Source: Bacillota bacterium (lineage in GTDB: Bacteria > Bacillota > Clostridia > Saccharofermentanales > DTU023). From it: a DNA stretch of 39,388 bases. Below are positions 16,910 through 25,027 of the stretch, one piece after another (position 1 is the first letter of the stretch; each line of letters starts with the position of its first letter). The stretch spans positions 1 to 39,388 of the forward strand of contig JAEWER010000001.1 of NCBI GenBank assembly GCA_023389255.1, given 5' to 3'. The notes below the pieces were generated by a model. It had not been told where the DNA came from, made no database searches, and saw only the letters and a program-made list of their open reading frames with translations. A program made the position numbers and the translations under genes.

Positions 16910-17329
16910 CTAGAAACAACCTGCACAGGAGCCACAGGCACCTGCATCGCAACCACAGCCACCCTCGGCATAGGCAGCCATCTGTGAAAGCGCTTTTTGC
17001 ATCATAGCTTCTCGCTCCACATTTACTTCTAATAGTTCCGTACCCAAAATGTCTTCCAACTCTTGTTTGCTGGGATATCTGCCACTTGCTTTTACTTCAC
17101 CATTGACTAAAGTAATGGGCATTGCCTCATCGCCAATCTCTTCGAGCAAACGATCCACCTCTGGCTCTTGTAAAAAAGCACTGGGATTGTTTTGAAAAGA
17201 GATAACTTGAAAAGGAATATCATCTGCATGTGCCATGCGAGCATAGCCAGCAATGGTCAAGATATCTCGATCATTTTGGGGATCAAAATTAAAATCTGGT
17301 AAATTTACAAAAATCTTTAAATCCTGCAT
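16910..17329 (-). CDS. ArsD-like small protein with a Cys-rich C-terminus
   Basis: A 139-residue soluble protein resembling ArsD, the arsenic metallochaperone, across FQNNPSAFLQEPEVDRLL (45-62), MPITLVNGEVKASGRYP (70-86) and the following helix. ArsD binds As(III) through three Cys near its N-terminus (12, 13, 18 in the studied protein). Here that stretch has none; the only cysteines are five at the end (125, 127, 132, 135, 138) in a Gly/Ala-rich CGC-xxxx-C-xx-C-xx-C pattern. No arsA, arsB or arsR is near. It starts 2 bp after the OPT transporter stop, so it is probably co-translated and may handle a metal or thiol compound connected with that transporter. ArsD kinship fairly sure, role unknown. 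Confidence 0.75.
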   Translation of the reverse strand: MQDLKIFVNLPDFNFDPQNDRDILTIAGYARMAHADDIPFQVISFQNNPSAFLQEPEVDRLLEEIGDEAMPITLVNGEVKASGRYPSKQELEDILGTELLEVNVEREAMMQKALSQMAAYAEGGCGCDAGACGSCAGCF

Positions 17330-17331
17330 AG

Positions 17332-19038
17332 TTACCCCAAAATCATTGATAGAATTGCGAGCACCGTTCCTGTGATACCCTCACCACCGAGCAAGCCGGC
17401 CGCAACTAGTTGTCCATTATGTTCTAATGTTGATTGTTCTTGCTTGAGCGCAAGTCTCTTTACTATCAATTGTGCTACACCACCCACAAATACTGCAGTT
17501 GACATAGGCATACCTAGCAGCATACCAATGCCGATAATCATGGCAGGAACTTTACATAGGAATAGCACACAACCTACTGCCAGACTGCTGAAAAATACTG
17601 TCTGATCACCTATACCAGATACCATAGTAGTAACGGTTTGAGCCTGAACGGCAGTTAACCCTGTGTCGCCACCTACACCACCGTATTGATAAATGATAGC
17701 AAATAGTCCTAAAACAGCTACAAAAGCACCAACTACACCGCCAACAATTTCTGAAACCATCTGAGAATTGGGATCAGTTTGTAACATAACACCAGCTTTG
17801 TAGTCATTCATCAAATCGCCAGCGTAGCCACAGGCGACTGCTACCACCCCTGTTACTAGCAGAGCGATATACGGTTCTACATCACAGAAGATGCGCACAA
17901 ACAAAAGGACGATGATGGCAAATATTTCCATCGGATTAACACCTGTTTGACCCGTAATGGTAGCCGACATCGCTGTCGCAAAAGCAACACCCACACAAAG
18001 CAAGATACCCACATACCAAGGCAGTCCAGAGAATAAGATGAGTCCGTATGCTAAAACGAGTAAAGCAACACGCAAAATCGAAGTAGCTTTACCGGTACTC
18101 TTCAACTTAGCTAAATTCTCGCTCTCGGTTGTTTCGGTCGCAATTTGCTTATTGCGCAATAAGGTATAGATGAAATGTAAGACGATACCGCAACCAGCAC
18201 CAACCATCAAACCGACAGCAGCAGTGAAGTTAAAGCTGGAAGCTAGTTCGGCACTAGCGAACCACCCCCACTGTACGGCTAGATTAAGAATTAACCACTG
18301 TGAAAGAATTGCACCTAAGAACCAATACAAGGTAGCCGGAAAACCGATTAGGTAACCGATGGCAATCGCCATGGGTGAGTATTCTAAGCCAACACTGAAT
18401 CCTCTGATATTACTACTAAATCTTGCTGGCATAAGTGTATTACCACCAAAAGTAGCGGGTGCATCACGCAAAATAGTGAACAGAGTAGCAAAACCTAAGC
18501 TACCGAACATAGTCTTTGCAGAAGAACCACCAGCTTCAGCTGCTTTCAACGTTTCACCAGCAGCTTGACCTATCGGATAATCTAGTTTTAGACGGGCTAA
18601 GTAGAAATGCCGCAGCAACCAGCAAAGTAAGGTTCCGAGCAAGGTTCCTGCTAAAGTGACACCTAAAATGGGAAAAAACTTCGGTATCAACCATTGTTGC
18701 AATGTTTCTTTAGACGAATCAAAAGGTTGAAAAATGCCTGTTAGCCAGAGCCCGGGTAGCGTAAAGGCAACACCACCTGCAATCATCGCACCTGCTGACA
18801 TACCAGTCTTAGCAATATTGATTTCATGAATATTCGTTTTACCTAACAAACGCAAAACTGCCATGCTTAAAATGGCTACAAACACAGTCGGCCAAGGCAA
18901 TGCACTCATGCGCAAAGCTACATACATCGAGCTGGCTGTGATCAAAATTGATCCTAGCGCGCTGAGACATAATGCTCTGAGCGATAACTGGGGAAATCCC
19001 CACAAATTCTTTGTATTGACATCAGTTGATGTTTTCAT
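17332..19038 (-). CDS. OPT-family oligopeptide/metal-chelate transporter
   Basis: A 568-residue polytopic membrane protein (about 14 helices) of the prokaryotic OPT family. Typical features are the N-terminal LITASSMYVALRMSALPWP segment (about 32-50), NIHEINIAKTGMSAGAMIAGG, and the GQAAGETLKAAEAGG segment near 160. Members import short peptides or peptide-like metal chelates, usually by proton coupling; the substrate here is unknown. The ATG is preceded by AAGGGGAT. It is the first gene of a likely minus-strand operon: OPT, ArsD-like, VanZ-like, UppP. The Cys-rich ArsD-like partner suggests a metal or thiol substrate, but only by context. Confidence 0.88.
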   Translation of the reverse strand: MKTSTDVNTKNLWGFPQLSLRALCLSALGSILITASSMYVALRMSALPWPTVFVAILSMAVLRLLGKTNIHEINIAKTGMSAGAMIAGGVAFTLPGLWLTGIFQPFDSSKETLQQWLIPKFFPILGVTLAGTLLGTLLCWLLRHFYLARLKLDYPIGQAAGETLKAAEAGGSSAKTMFGSLGFATLFTILRDAPATFGGNTLMPARFSSNIRGFSVGLEYSPMAIAIGYLIGFPATLYWFLGAILSQWLILNLAVQWGWFASAELASSFNFTAAVGLMVGAGCGIVLHFIYTLLRNKQIATETTESENLAKLKSTGKATSILRVALLVLAYGLILFSGLPWYVGILLCVGVAFATAMSATITGQTGVNPMEIFAIIVLLFVRIFCDVEPYIALLVTGVVAVACGYAGDLMNDYKAGVMLQTDPNSQMVSEIVGGVVGAFVAVLGLFAIIYQYGGVGGDTGLTAVQAQTVTTMVSGIGDQTVFFSSLAVGCVLFLCKVPAMIIGIGMLLGMPMSTAVFVGGVAQLIVKRLALKQEQSTLEHNGQLVAAGLLGGEGITGTVLAILSMILG

Positions 19039-19355
19039 ATCGATCCCCTTAATTGTTCAATAAGATTGTAGACAGTTAACAATTGTAAAATCTAAAGAAA
19101 GTACAAATACTGCCATTTCTAATCTTCTTTTGTACGTGAACTCTGTTACTTTAACAATGATCTAGCGCACATTATGCAACCATCCGATTATAAACGGCGG
19201 TAGTTCTGGTGACATTACTATCGTTTATTTGTCTTTATAAATGTAATTTAATAAAATAGCACTGTTGCCTAGACAACTGGTTAGATAAAATTTCGACGAG
19301 TTCGCTTTTAGGCGATGACATGTATGTTATTACAGCATTTTTAGGAGGCTATTTT
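19039..19355. other. Intergenic region between the OPT operon and gap
   Basis: Divergent intergenic region of 317 bp. It holds the OPT ribosome site at the left end, the gap promoter (19229-19257), about 90 bp of gap leader and the TAGGAGG site. No convincing small gene, riboswitch or RNA gene was seen. Confidence 0.6.
19229..19257 (+). promoter_or_regulatory. Promoter for gap
   Basis: TTGTCT (19229-19234) and TAAAAT (19252-19257) with a 17-bp spacer, giving a transcription start near 19264 and an approximately 90-nt leader. Confidence 0.5.
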
Positions 19356-20432
19356 ATGGCAATTAAAGTCGGTATTAACGGCTTCGGTCGTATCGGACGT
19401 ATGGTTTTCCAAGCCATGTACAGCAAAGGTTTGCTGGGTAGCGAAATCGATTTGGTAGCAGTAGCTGATGTCAGCACCGATGCTAAATATTTCGCATATC
19501 AAATCAAATATGATTCAGTTCAAGGTAAATTCCCCGGTAAAGTCACCACCGAAAAGAGCTCAGCTGATGTAGAGGCTGATGATGTTTTGGTAATTGACGG
19601 TAAACACAAAATCCGTTGCGTAATGGCAGAGCGCAATCCTGCTGATCTGCCTTGGGGTAAATTGGGCGTTGATTATGTTGTCGAGTCAACTGGTCTGTTC
19701 ACTCACTCAGATAAAGCTAAAGGTCACTTAGAAGCAGGTGCAAAGAAAGTTGTTATCTCCGCTCCTGGTAAGGGCGAAGTTAAGCTGATCGTTATGGGCG
19801 TTAACGACGACCAATATGACAGTGCAAAACACAACTTAGTTTCTAACGCCTCCTGCACAACTAACTGCTTAGCTCCCTTAGTTCACGTTTTATTAAAAGA
19901 GGGAATCGGCGTGGAAAAAGGTCTGATGACCACTGTACACTCCTACACCGCAACCCAAAAAGTCGTTGATGGTCCTTCCAACAAAGACTGGCGTGGTGGC
20001 AGAGCTGCTGGCATCAACATCATTCCTTCAACCACTGGTGCAGCTAAGGCTGTAGGTCAAGTTTTACCTGAAGTTGATGGCATCATGACTGGTATGAGCT
20101 TCCGTGTGCCTACCGCCACTGGTTCAGCAGTTGACTTAACTTTCACCGCTAAGCGTGACACTTCAATCGAAGAGATCGACAGCTTGATGAAAAAAGCATC
20201 TGAAACCTATCTGAAAGGCATCTTAGGCTACACTGATGAAGATCTGGTTTCAACCGATATCATCCACGATGATCATTCTTCAATTTACGATTCAAAAGCA
20301 ACTTTACAAAACAACCTGAAAGGCGAAAAACGCTTCTTCAAAGTTGTTTCTTGGTACGACAATGAGTGGGGTTACTCCAACCGTACTGTTGAATTATTGC
20401 TACACATGGCTAAACAAGACGGCGCTCTATAA
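19356..20432 (+). CDS. gap: Glyceraldehyde-3-phosphate dehydrogenase, type I, long form
   Basis: A 358-residue NAD-dependent glycolytic enzyme, converting glyceraldehyde-3-phosphate to 1,3-bisphosphoglycerate. GINGFGRIGR at 7-16 binds NAD; the catalytic Cys is Cys167 in SNASCTTNC; HSYTATQ and SWYDNEWGYS are also present. It is some 20-25 residues longer than the usual bacterial form (about 335). The extra segments (YFAYQIKYDSVQGKF near 45-59 and the residues before ERNPADLPWGKLG) and much of the rest resemble the GAPDH class shared by some bacteria and kinetoplastid glycosomes. Start chosen at the ATG after TAGGAGG; an upstream in-frame ATG would put that site inside the gene. Monocistronic. 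Confidence 0.97.
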   Translation: MAIKVGINGFGRIGRMVFQAMYSKGLLGSEIDLVAVADVSTDAKYFAYQIKYDSVQGKFPGKVTTEKSSADVEADDVLVIDGKHKIRCVMAERNPADLPWGKLGVDYVVESTGLFTHSDKAKGHLEAGAKKVVISAPGKGEVKLIVMGVNDDQYDSAKHNLVSNASCTTNCLAPLVHVLLKEGIGVEKGLMTTVHSYTATQKVVDGPSNKDWRGGRAAGINIIPSTTGAAKAVGQVLPEVDGIMTGMSFRVPTATGSAVDLTFTAKRDTSIEEIDSLMKKASETYLKGILGYTDEDLVSTDIIHDDHSSIYDSKATLQNNLKGEKRFFKVVSWYDNEWGYSNRTVELLLHMAKQDGAL

Positions 20433-20455
20433 TTTACCAACTAACTCTATAGATT

Positions 20456-20483
20456 AAAGCCAGAGCAATTGCTCTGGCTTTTT
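20456..20483 (+). terminator. Terminator after gap
   Basis: A perfect 26-bp palindrome, AAAGCCAGAGCAA with its complement, ending in TTTTT on the plus strand; it lies 23 bp after the gap stop. Confidence 0.92.
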
Positions 20484-20490
20484 ACATACT

Positions 20491-20522
20491 AAAAGACCTA
20501 CCATTTTAATGGTAGGTCTTTT
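20491..20522 (-). terminator. Terminator after the repeat surface protein
   Basis: A perfect 15-bp stem (AAAAGACCTACCATT with its complement) and a 2-nt loop, between the convergent gap and surface-protein genes. The flanking A/T tracts allow action in both directions. Confidence 0.9.
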
Positions 20523-20540
20523 AGGTGGAGAGAATAGATA

Positions 20541-21911
20541 CTACTCAGCGATAAATACTGACTGATTAGAACCGCCTTGTACGAAGTTGTTCACTGAAGT
20601 ACCATCAACATAAATATCGTAGAATTCACCAATAATTAGATTGCTCAATTGTGCATTACCTTGTTCATTGGTGGTGGCTGTTGCAACTACTTGACCTTGA
20701 CGCATCAAGCTGACCGTTTTACCTGCTAATGCAATATCATCTGCGTTAGCAACATTAACCGTACTACTTACAGTTTTTACCTTATCTCCTTCTTTACTAT
20801 CACAACTTTGGATAGTAAATGTATGAGCTAAGCTTGCCTTGTCTTCACTGCTTCTGAAGGTATAGCCTACAAAATCACCATTGATCATCACACTGTAGTT
20901 ATGGCTAGTTTTTAAGCCAGTAAAAGCTACAACTCCTTGCTCATTGGTGACACCCTTAGCTACTAATTCACTGCTATAAGTAATGTCATAAAGAGCTACT
21001 TCTACATCAGATAAAGTATGGTATTCATCGTTGATAGCCGTTGCTTCAAATCTCACTTCGCCCTTGTTTCCATCTGCAACTACAGGTTCTGACTTTTCTT
21101 CATTAGCCTCAACATATGTGTATAGAGAAGTATTTTCGCCACTTCTGGCAAAGTTTTGCACTACTTCTCCGTTAAGAGTTAAATCATAGTAAACACCTTG
21201 ATAGACTTGTTTAAAAGAAACCTGACCCTTGGCATCTGTGGTGGCTTGCGCAAGTTCCTTGCCTGAACTCATCAAGGCAACTGTTTGGTCTGCAACTGGC
21301 TCACCGTTTTGGTCATAGACTGTAACAATGGCCGGTTCTTGTGCAAAGTCAGCTCTATTGGCTGAACCTGTGATCTCTTGATCTAGTACAAATGTGCGTC
21401 CCATTGCTACTGGCTCACTATTTCTAAAAGTGTAACCCATAGGTTCACCATCGATGAACACAGAGTAATTGCGTTCAACAGGCAACAAGCTAAAGGTCGC
21501 TTCACCATAAGCATTGGTCTCTTGCTCTGCAACAAAGAAACGTTCATCGGTTACGTCAAACAGGGAGACTTTATGCCCTGCGAGAGTTAAGCCTTGTTGA
21601 TTGACAAGTTGGGTTGTAAAGCTTAAACCAATAAAATCATCTTCAATGGCCACTTGGCTATCGGTATCAGTTCCTACCAGTACGCTGGGGGCAGAGTCTT
21701 TGGTAGGTGCTTCTTCGGTTGTTTCAACTTCTAGCGCAACTGGGGCTGGTTGCTTTTCGGTTGTAACCGTGGTGCTAATTTCACCTTTCTTTATCTCAGT
21801 TGTGATATTGGTTTTGCTGTCTTTGTGCAGAAAGCCGCCGATAACAGAAACTGCCAACATCACGATGGATACGATGACTGAAACGATTTTCAGAATTTGA
21901 TCTAGGATCAT
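20541..21911 (-). CDS. N-terminally anchored surface protein with four Cna-B/SpaA-like repeats in an A-B-A-B order
   Basis: A 456-residue protein. Residues 2-29 are a hydrophobic signal anchor with no clear cleavage site, followed by a Thr/Glu/Val-rich stalk (30-92). Four beta-rich repeats follow: A1 95-177, B1 195-268, A2 286-368, B2 383-456. A1 and A2 share YSV-IDG--GYTFR-SE-like endings; B1 and B2 share the FYDIYVDG/YYDLTLNG and NFxxxG endings. Each has a TxxxGxxxF turn, as in SpaA/Cna-B or transthyretin-like folds of Gram-positive surface proteins. There is no LPXTG signal. It may be a cell-surface stalk or adhesin, but the ligand is unknown. The GAGGAG site supports the start. Confidence 0.75.
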   Translation of the reverse strand: MILDQILKIVSVIVSIVMLAVSVIGGFLHKDSKTNITTEIKKGEISTTVTTEKQPAPVALEVETTEEAPTKDSAPSVLVGTDTDSQVAIEDDFIGLSFTTQLVNQQGLTLAGHKVSLFDVTDERFFVAEQETNAYGEATFSLLPVERNYSVFIDGEPMGYTFRNSEPVAMGRTFVLDQEITGSANRADFAQEPAIVTVYDQNGEPVADQTVALMSSGKELAQATTDAKGQVSFKQVYQGVYYDLTLNGEVVQNFARSGENTSLYTYVEANEEKSEPVVADGNKGEVRFEATAINDEYHTLSDVEVALYDITYSSELVAKGVTNEQGVVAFTGLKTSHNYSVMINGDFVGYTFRSSEDKASLAHTFTIQSCDSKEGDKVKTVSSTVNVANADDIALAGKTVSLMRQGQVVATATTNEQGNAQLSNLIIGEFYDIYVDGTSVNNFVQGGSNQSVFIAE

Positions 21912-22302
21912 GACTATACTCCTCTAATATAAATTAGCGTTCATAAGTGAGAGAAAGCAGATCTCAATAGAGATTGTATGTTTCGCTTTTGCGAACGCTT
22001 TGCATTCGCATTTATTCTATATCCAACTTTGCTCTTCTTGCAAGTAAAACAACGGAAATAAAAATTAACTAATTGATTGCGATTGTATGTAACTGATAAA
22101 TTTTCACCTTCTCTAGCATCATTGCTTACTACTTCTAAACTCTTTCTCCTGCTTAGCTGGTTCTTAGTAGCTTAGTGCTTGTTGTTAATCTGCACTATAG
22201 TTTTCTCATATTTTTGTGATTTATAGAGAAGTGAATATTTATGCGTTTAGTTTATATATGCAGGAGTATAATTACAGCATCTTCATAATGGCGGTTGAAA
22301 TT
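21912..22302. other. Intergenic region upstream of the surface protein and small secreted protein genes
   Basis: Divergent AT-rich region of about 390 bp. It contains the surface-protein ribosome site, a weak hairpin (TGCGAA/TTCGCA, about 21990-22012) and a 10-bp direct repeat, GATTGTATGT, at 21972-21981 and 22081-22090, but no convincing promoter or gene. Confidence 0.5.
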
Positions 22303-22548
22303 ATGAAAAAGCATAATTTGATAGCTTTATCGGTTTTCTTAGTATTACTGATAGCTTTAGCACCAACCAATATCTTGTTGGCGAAATCAGTTCCAACCCT
22401 CCTTGACCCACACCGTGCTACAAGTACAGGCGAGCCTAAGATGGTAGATGTTGTTTTATCACAAAATGATAAAGAAACAATTGTAGTCTCAGTTCCACAA
22501 AGTAAAGCTAATGAATTTAAGAATTCACTAAAAACACTGAATTCCTAA
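22303..22548 (+). CDS. Small secreted protein, probably the N-terminal part of a frameshifted gene
   Basis: An 81-residue product with a clear signal peptide (MKKHNLIALSVFLVLLIALA, cleavage probably near residue 27). The rest is soluble, with no recognised domain. I chose this ATG because it starts the signal peptide; the ribosome site is weak. The stop (22546-22548) falls where a second open frame is already running: the frame of the next gene is open from 22521 and overlaps this one. Reading across, the sequence continues smoothly into an amphipathic Lys-rich region. So this is probably the front of one longer secreted protein broken by a 1-base change (or a sequencing error). Confidence 0.5.
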   Translation: MKKHNLIALSVFLVLLIALAPTNILLAKSVPTLLDPHRATSTGEPKMVDVVLSQNDKETIVVSVPQSKANEFKNSLKTLNS

Positions 22549-22925
22549 ACCACCAATTAGCCTTAGCGAGATCAAGTTTCCAGGACAAAGCAAAAAAAGA
22601 AGTTTCTTATTTTACCAAAAAAGAAGTTCTACAAATGTTAGATTGTGAAGAAAAAAGACATAGGTGGATACAGTACATTAATAAAGCAATGTCTTCGCCT
22701 ATCTTAAATGAAGCCCTATCACTTATAGATAAAACCAACGTTATTACAGGTGTTGTAAGCATTGTTGGTACTTTGGTTGAACTAGTATCTTACCAATCTT
22801 TAAGTTGGTGGCGCGAATCAGCGAAGATGATTTTACAGGGAAAAATAACAGGCGTAAAAATGGAGATAGAACCGAATGAAACCGGTTCATATCCAGTTTG
22901 TTATAAAAGACTTTATCGCTATTAA
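22521..22925 (+). pseudogene. Downstream part of the frameshifted secreted protein
   Basis: This frame is open from 22521 to a TAA at 22923-22925. Its first ATG (22635) has no ribosome site and would give a 96-residue product starting in mid-sequence. Before it, the same frame encodes a Lys/Glu-rich stretch (DKAKKEVSYFTKKEVLQ) that fits as a continuation of the upstream secreted protein. The 96-residue part contains a hydrophobic segment, NVITGVVSIVGTLVEL, and a C-terminal SYPVCYKRLYRY. No family recognised. A joined product would be about 207 residues. A membrane protein gene follows 28 bp later with a strong ribosome site. Confidence 0.5.
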
Positions 22926-22953
22926 AGTTTGCACTCGATAAAGGAGGTGCACC

Positions 22954-23511
22954 ATGAGCAAAGCAAATGTTTTCAATAAAGTTTTAACTCTAGCTATTAT
23001 CACGGAAACCATTGTGTGCTTCGTTATGTGCATATTGTTTTCACCTTGGGTATATAACAGCTGGGTTAAAAGTAATTTCAGCAATACTCTTATCTATATA
23101 TATGTAGGGTATGTGTTTGTTTTAATTACGATTTACATTAAGAATTACTGTCTGTTAGCAAATAAGAGAAAAGCGTGGTTACAGCAGCAAGGCTCTAAAA
23201 AACGTGTATTTTTTATTTTCAACTTGCCTGCAAACAAGGAAATTTGGCGAAACTCTTATACTTGGGAAAAAATAAACTGTATTCTGCAAATTGTTCTCTT
23301 GGTAACTTTAACCTTACTCATTAACTCCCATAGAGGACAAGCTGAATACTACTACTTCTGTGGCCATAGATTTTTAGACACAAGCACATCTATGTTAACA
23401 GCTACGGCATCTTTGGCTACTGCTTTGCTGTTCATCAATCAGTTCAGTGTCTTTAACCTGAATATAGGACCTCTCAAATCCGATGTATTCACAGCTAAAG
23501 CAAGTAATTAA
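22954..23511 (+). CDS. Four-helix membrane protein of unknown function
   Basis: A 185-residue protein with about four membrane segments: about 9-33, 43-65, 110-126 and 147-165. Between helices 2 and 3 is a basic cytoplasmic-type loop (NKRKAWLQQQGSKKRVFF). No recognised family motif. It has a strong AAAGGAGG site and lies 28 bp after the frameshifted secreted-protein gene, with a terminator after it, so the two form a short operon. A small secreted protein followed by a small membrane protein could be a secreted factor and its partner or immunity protein; this is speculation from layout only. Confidence 0.65.
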   Translation: MSKANVFNKVLTLAIITETIVCFVMCILFSPWVYNSWVKSNFSNTLIYIYVGYVFVLITIYIKNYCLLANKRKAWLQQQGSKKRVFFIFNLPANKEIWRNSYTWEKINCILQIVLLVTLTLLINSHRGQAEYYYFCGHRFLDTSTSMLTATASLATALLFINQFSVFNLNIGPLKSDVFTAKASN

Positions 23512-23546
23512 ACGGATTTACGCTTCTTGCTACTAAAATCTAACAA

Positions 23547-23576
23547 AAAGCGCCCAGTTAGAAGTCTGGGCGCTTT
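23547..23576 (+). terminator. Terminator after the four-helix membrane protein
   Basis: A perfect 11-bp stem (AAAGCGCCCAG with its complement) and an 8-nt loop, ending in TTTATTT. It lies between convergent genes and may also serve the TusA-like gene on the minus strand. Confidence 0.88.
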
Positions 23577-23619
23577 ATTTATAGCTTTCTCTTTTGCTTC
23601 ATGCAGAAACAGATTTGTC

Positions 23620-23841
23620 TTATTTCCGCACTACGATTCGCCAGCCTTTGTTGCCATACTTCTCGTATTCCAATACTTCGTGACCTGCCTCTTCACAGAA
23701 ACCAGGAATATCTACAACAGCTTCAGGGCAAGAAAAAGTAAGCTCTATTTGTTCACCTTTTTCTATTGTTTTTAATGCCTTTTTCAGCTCCAAGAGCGGT
23801 AACGGACAATCCCAACCAATAGTGTCTAATTTAATGGACAT
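23620..23841 (-). CDS. TusA-like sulfur carrier protein (TsuB/YeeD type)
   Basis: A 73-residue protein of the TusA/SirA family with the signature CPLPLLELKKAL: the active-site Cys12 takes up persulfide sulfur. Length is that of a single-domain TusA. It lies 22 bp downstream of the TsuA-like transporter with a strong AAGGAGG site. The pairing is typical of YeeE-YeeD (TsuA-TsuB), in which the carrier receives or processes sulfur from thiosulfate after uptake. A selenium-related YedE/YedF role is the alternative, but YedF usually has a second domain, absent here. Confidence 0.88.
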   Translation of the reverse strand: MSIKLDTIGWDCPLPLLELKKALKTIEKGEQIELTFSCPEAVVDIPGFCEEAGHEVLEYEKYGNKGWRIVVRK

Positions 23842-23863
23842 AATTCCTCCTTAGATTAATTTG

Positions 23864-24883
23864 TTAATTGTAGGTTCGCTTATAGACAAACCAAGCACCA
23901 AACCACAGACCAAACGTAATGAAAATTATGCCGATCAGACTTTGTAGTGAAGCTTGAGCTAAACCCGTCATACCAAAACCAACCAAGCAACCTTTTGCTA
24001 AAACAGCACCAAAAGCCATTAGTGCTCCACCTATTACCTGCCTTGCTACACTTTGTGCATTACCAACTTTTAAGCTCAACTCTCCTGAAACTAGAGCGGT
24101 TAAAAAAGCTCCTACGACAATTCCCAAGACGAAAAAGCTTGCCCAACTAAGTTTGGGCTCAGTGGTGGTAAAAGCATTGATCCAAGAATATGTTGGCGTG
24201 GTAATTCCCCAACTGCCAGTTCTACCTGCAATATGGCTCAAGTAAAAGCTTAAGCCAGCGGCAACGCCGATGATTAAAGCTGCAACATACTTATGCCAGT
24301 TCTTTTCCAATAAAATATGCTTTATACCAGTGTAACGAGCAGGTAGTGAATATTTTGGTTTAGGAGTGTTTTTGAGAGCACGCACCACTAATATCACAGC
24401 TACTACTCCCAGGAGCAAGTAGAATAACCAAAAGAAATTAAAATAATTAGCACCATAGTTGTCACTAATTAAATGTTGTTTCTGCCATTTCTTAATGAAT
24501 TCAGTGAACAGGCCATTTTTAGAAGCTAACACGAAAATAAAAAATGACAGTAAACCGACAACACCATTAAATCTGCCATCCCCAACCTTCATCAACATCG
24601 AGACTGTACAACCGTTAGCTAAAATAGCACCAAAACCAAAAATAAAAGCACCTACCATCGTAGCTGTAAGAGAAAAAGTAACATCATCCTTAGGTCCTGG
24701 CACAATACCAGCCTTAGCTAGCGAAAAGAAAATCGCACCTTGCAACGCAAACACAATAAACAAAATAGCGAGACCTGCTAGCTTGCGCTTAAAGTAAATA
24801 TCTCGTAGACCACCTGCAAAACATAGTCGACTACGTTTCATAACAAACGCCAGTAACATACCAGCAATTAAACCTGTATACAT
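23864..24883 (-). CDS. YeeE/TsuA-type thiosulfate transporter
   Basis: A 339-residue membrane protein with about nine helices, of the YeeE/YedE family. Three conserved cysteines sit in the expected motifs: Cys21 (SRLCFAGGLRD), Cys92 (ANGCTVSM) and Cys299 (AKGCLVGFG). In the studied TsuA these three line the path that relays thiosulfate. Start has AAGGAGG. It is followed by a TusA-like gene. It probably imports thiosulfate as a sulfur source; related YedE proteins have been linked to selenium. Confidence 0.88.
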   Translation of the reverse strand: MYTGLIAGMLLAFVMKRSRLCFAGGLRDIYFKRKLAGLAILFIVFALQGAIFFSLAKAGIVPGPKDDVTFSLTATMVGAFIFGFGAILANGCTVSMLMKVGDGRFNGVVGLLSFFIFVLASKNGLFTEFIKKWQKQHLISDNYGANYFNFFWLFYLLLGVVAVILVVRALKNTPKPKYSLPARYTGIKHILLEKNWHKYVAALIIGVAAGLSFYLSHIAGRTGSWGITTPTYSWINAFTTTEPKLSWASFFVLGIVVGAFLTALVSGELSLKVGNAQSVARQVIGGALMAFGAVLAKGCLVGFGMTGLAQASLQSLIGIIFITFGLWFGAWFVYKRTYN

Positions 24884-25027
24884 ACGTCCTCCTTAATTGA
24901 TGTACGAGTGTATTTTAGAGATCAAATGCTGATTGTTTTATTTTTTATTCTAATATCTTAAAATTATCATAGGCTTACCTTATGGATTTCTAGCCAAATA
25001 TTTTCTTGTGATAGTTAACAATTTTTA

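Noticed and set aside
19039..19355. Riboswitch or T-box in the gap leader
   Set aside because: No T-box sequence or recognisable riboswitch core was found, only a promoter and a plain leader.
22521..22548. Programmed -1 frameshifting in the small secreted-protein gene
   Set aside because: There is no standard slippery heptamer (X XXY YYZ) in frame and no clear stimulatory structure; a plain mutation or sequence error is simpler.
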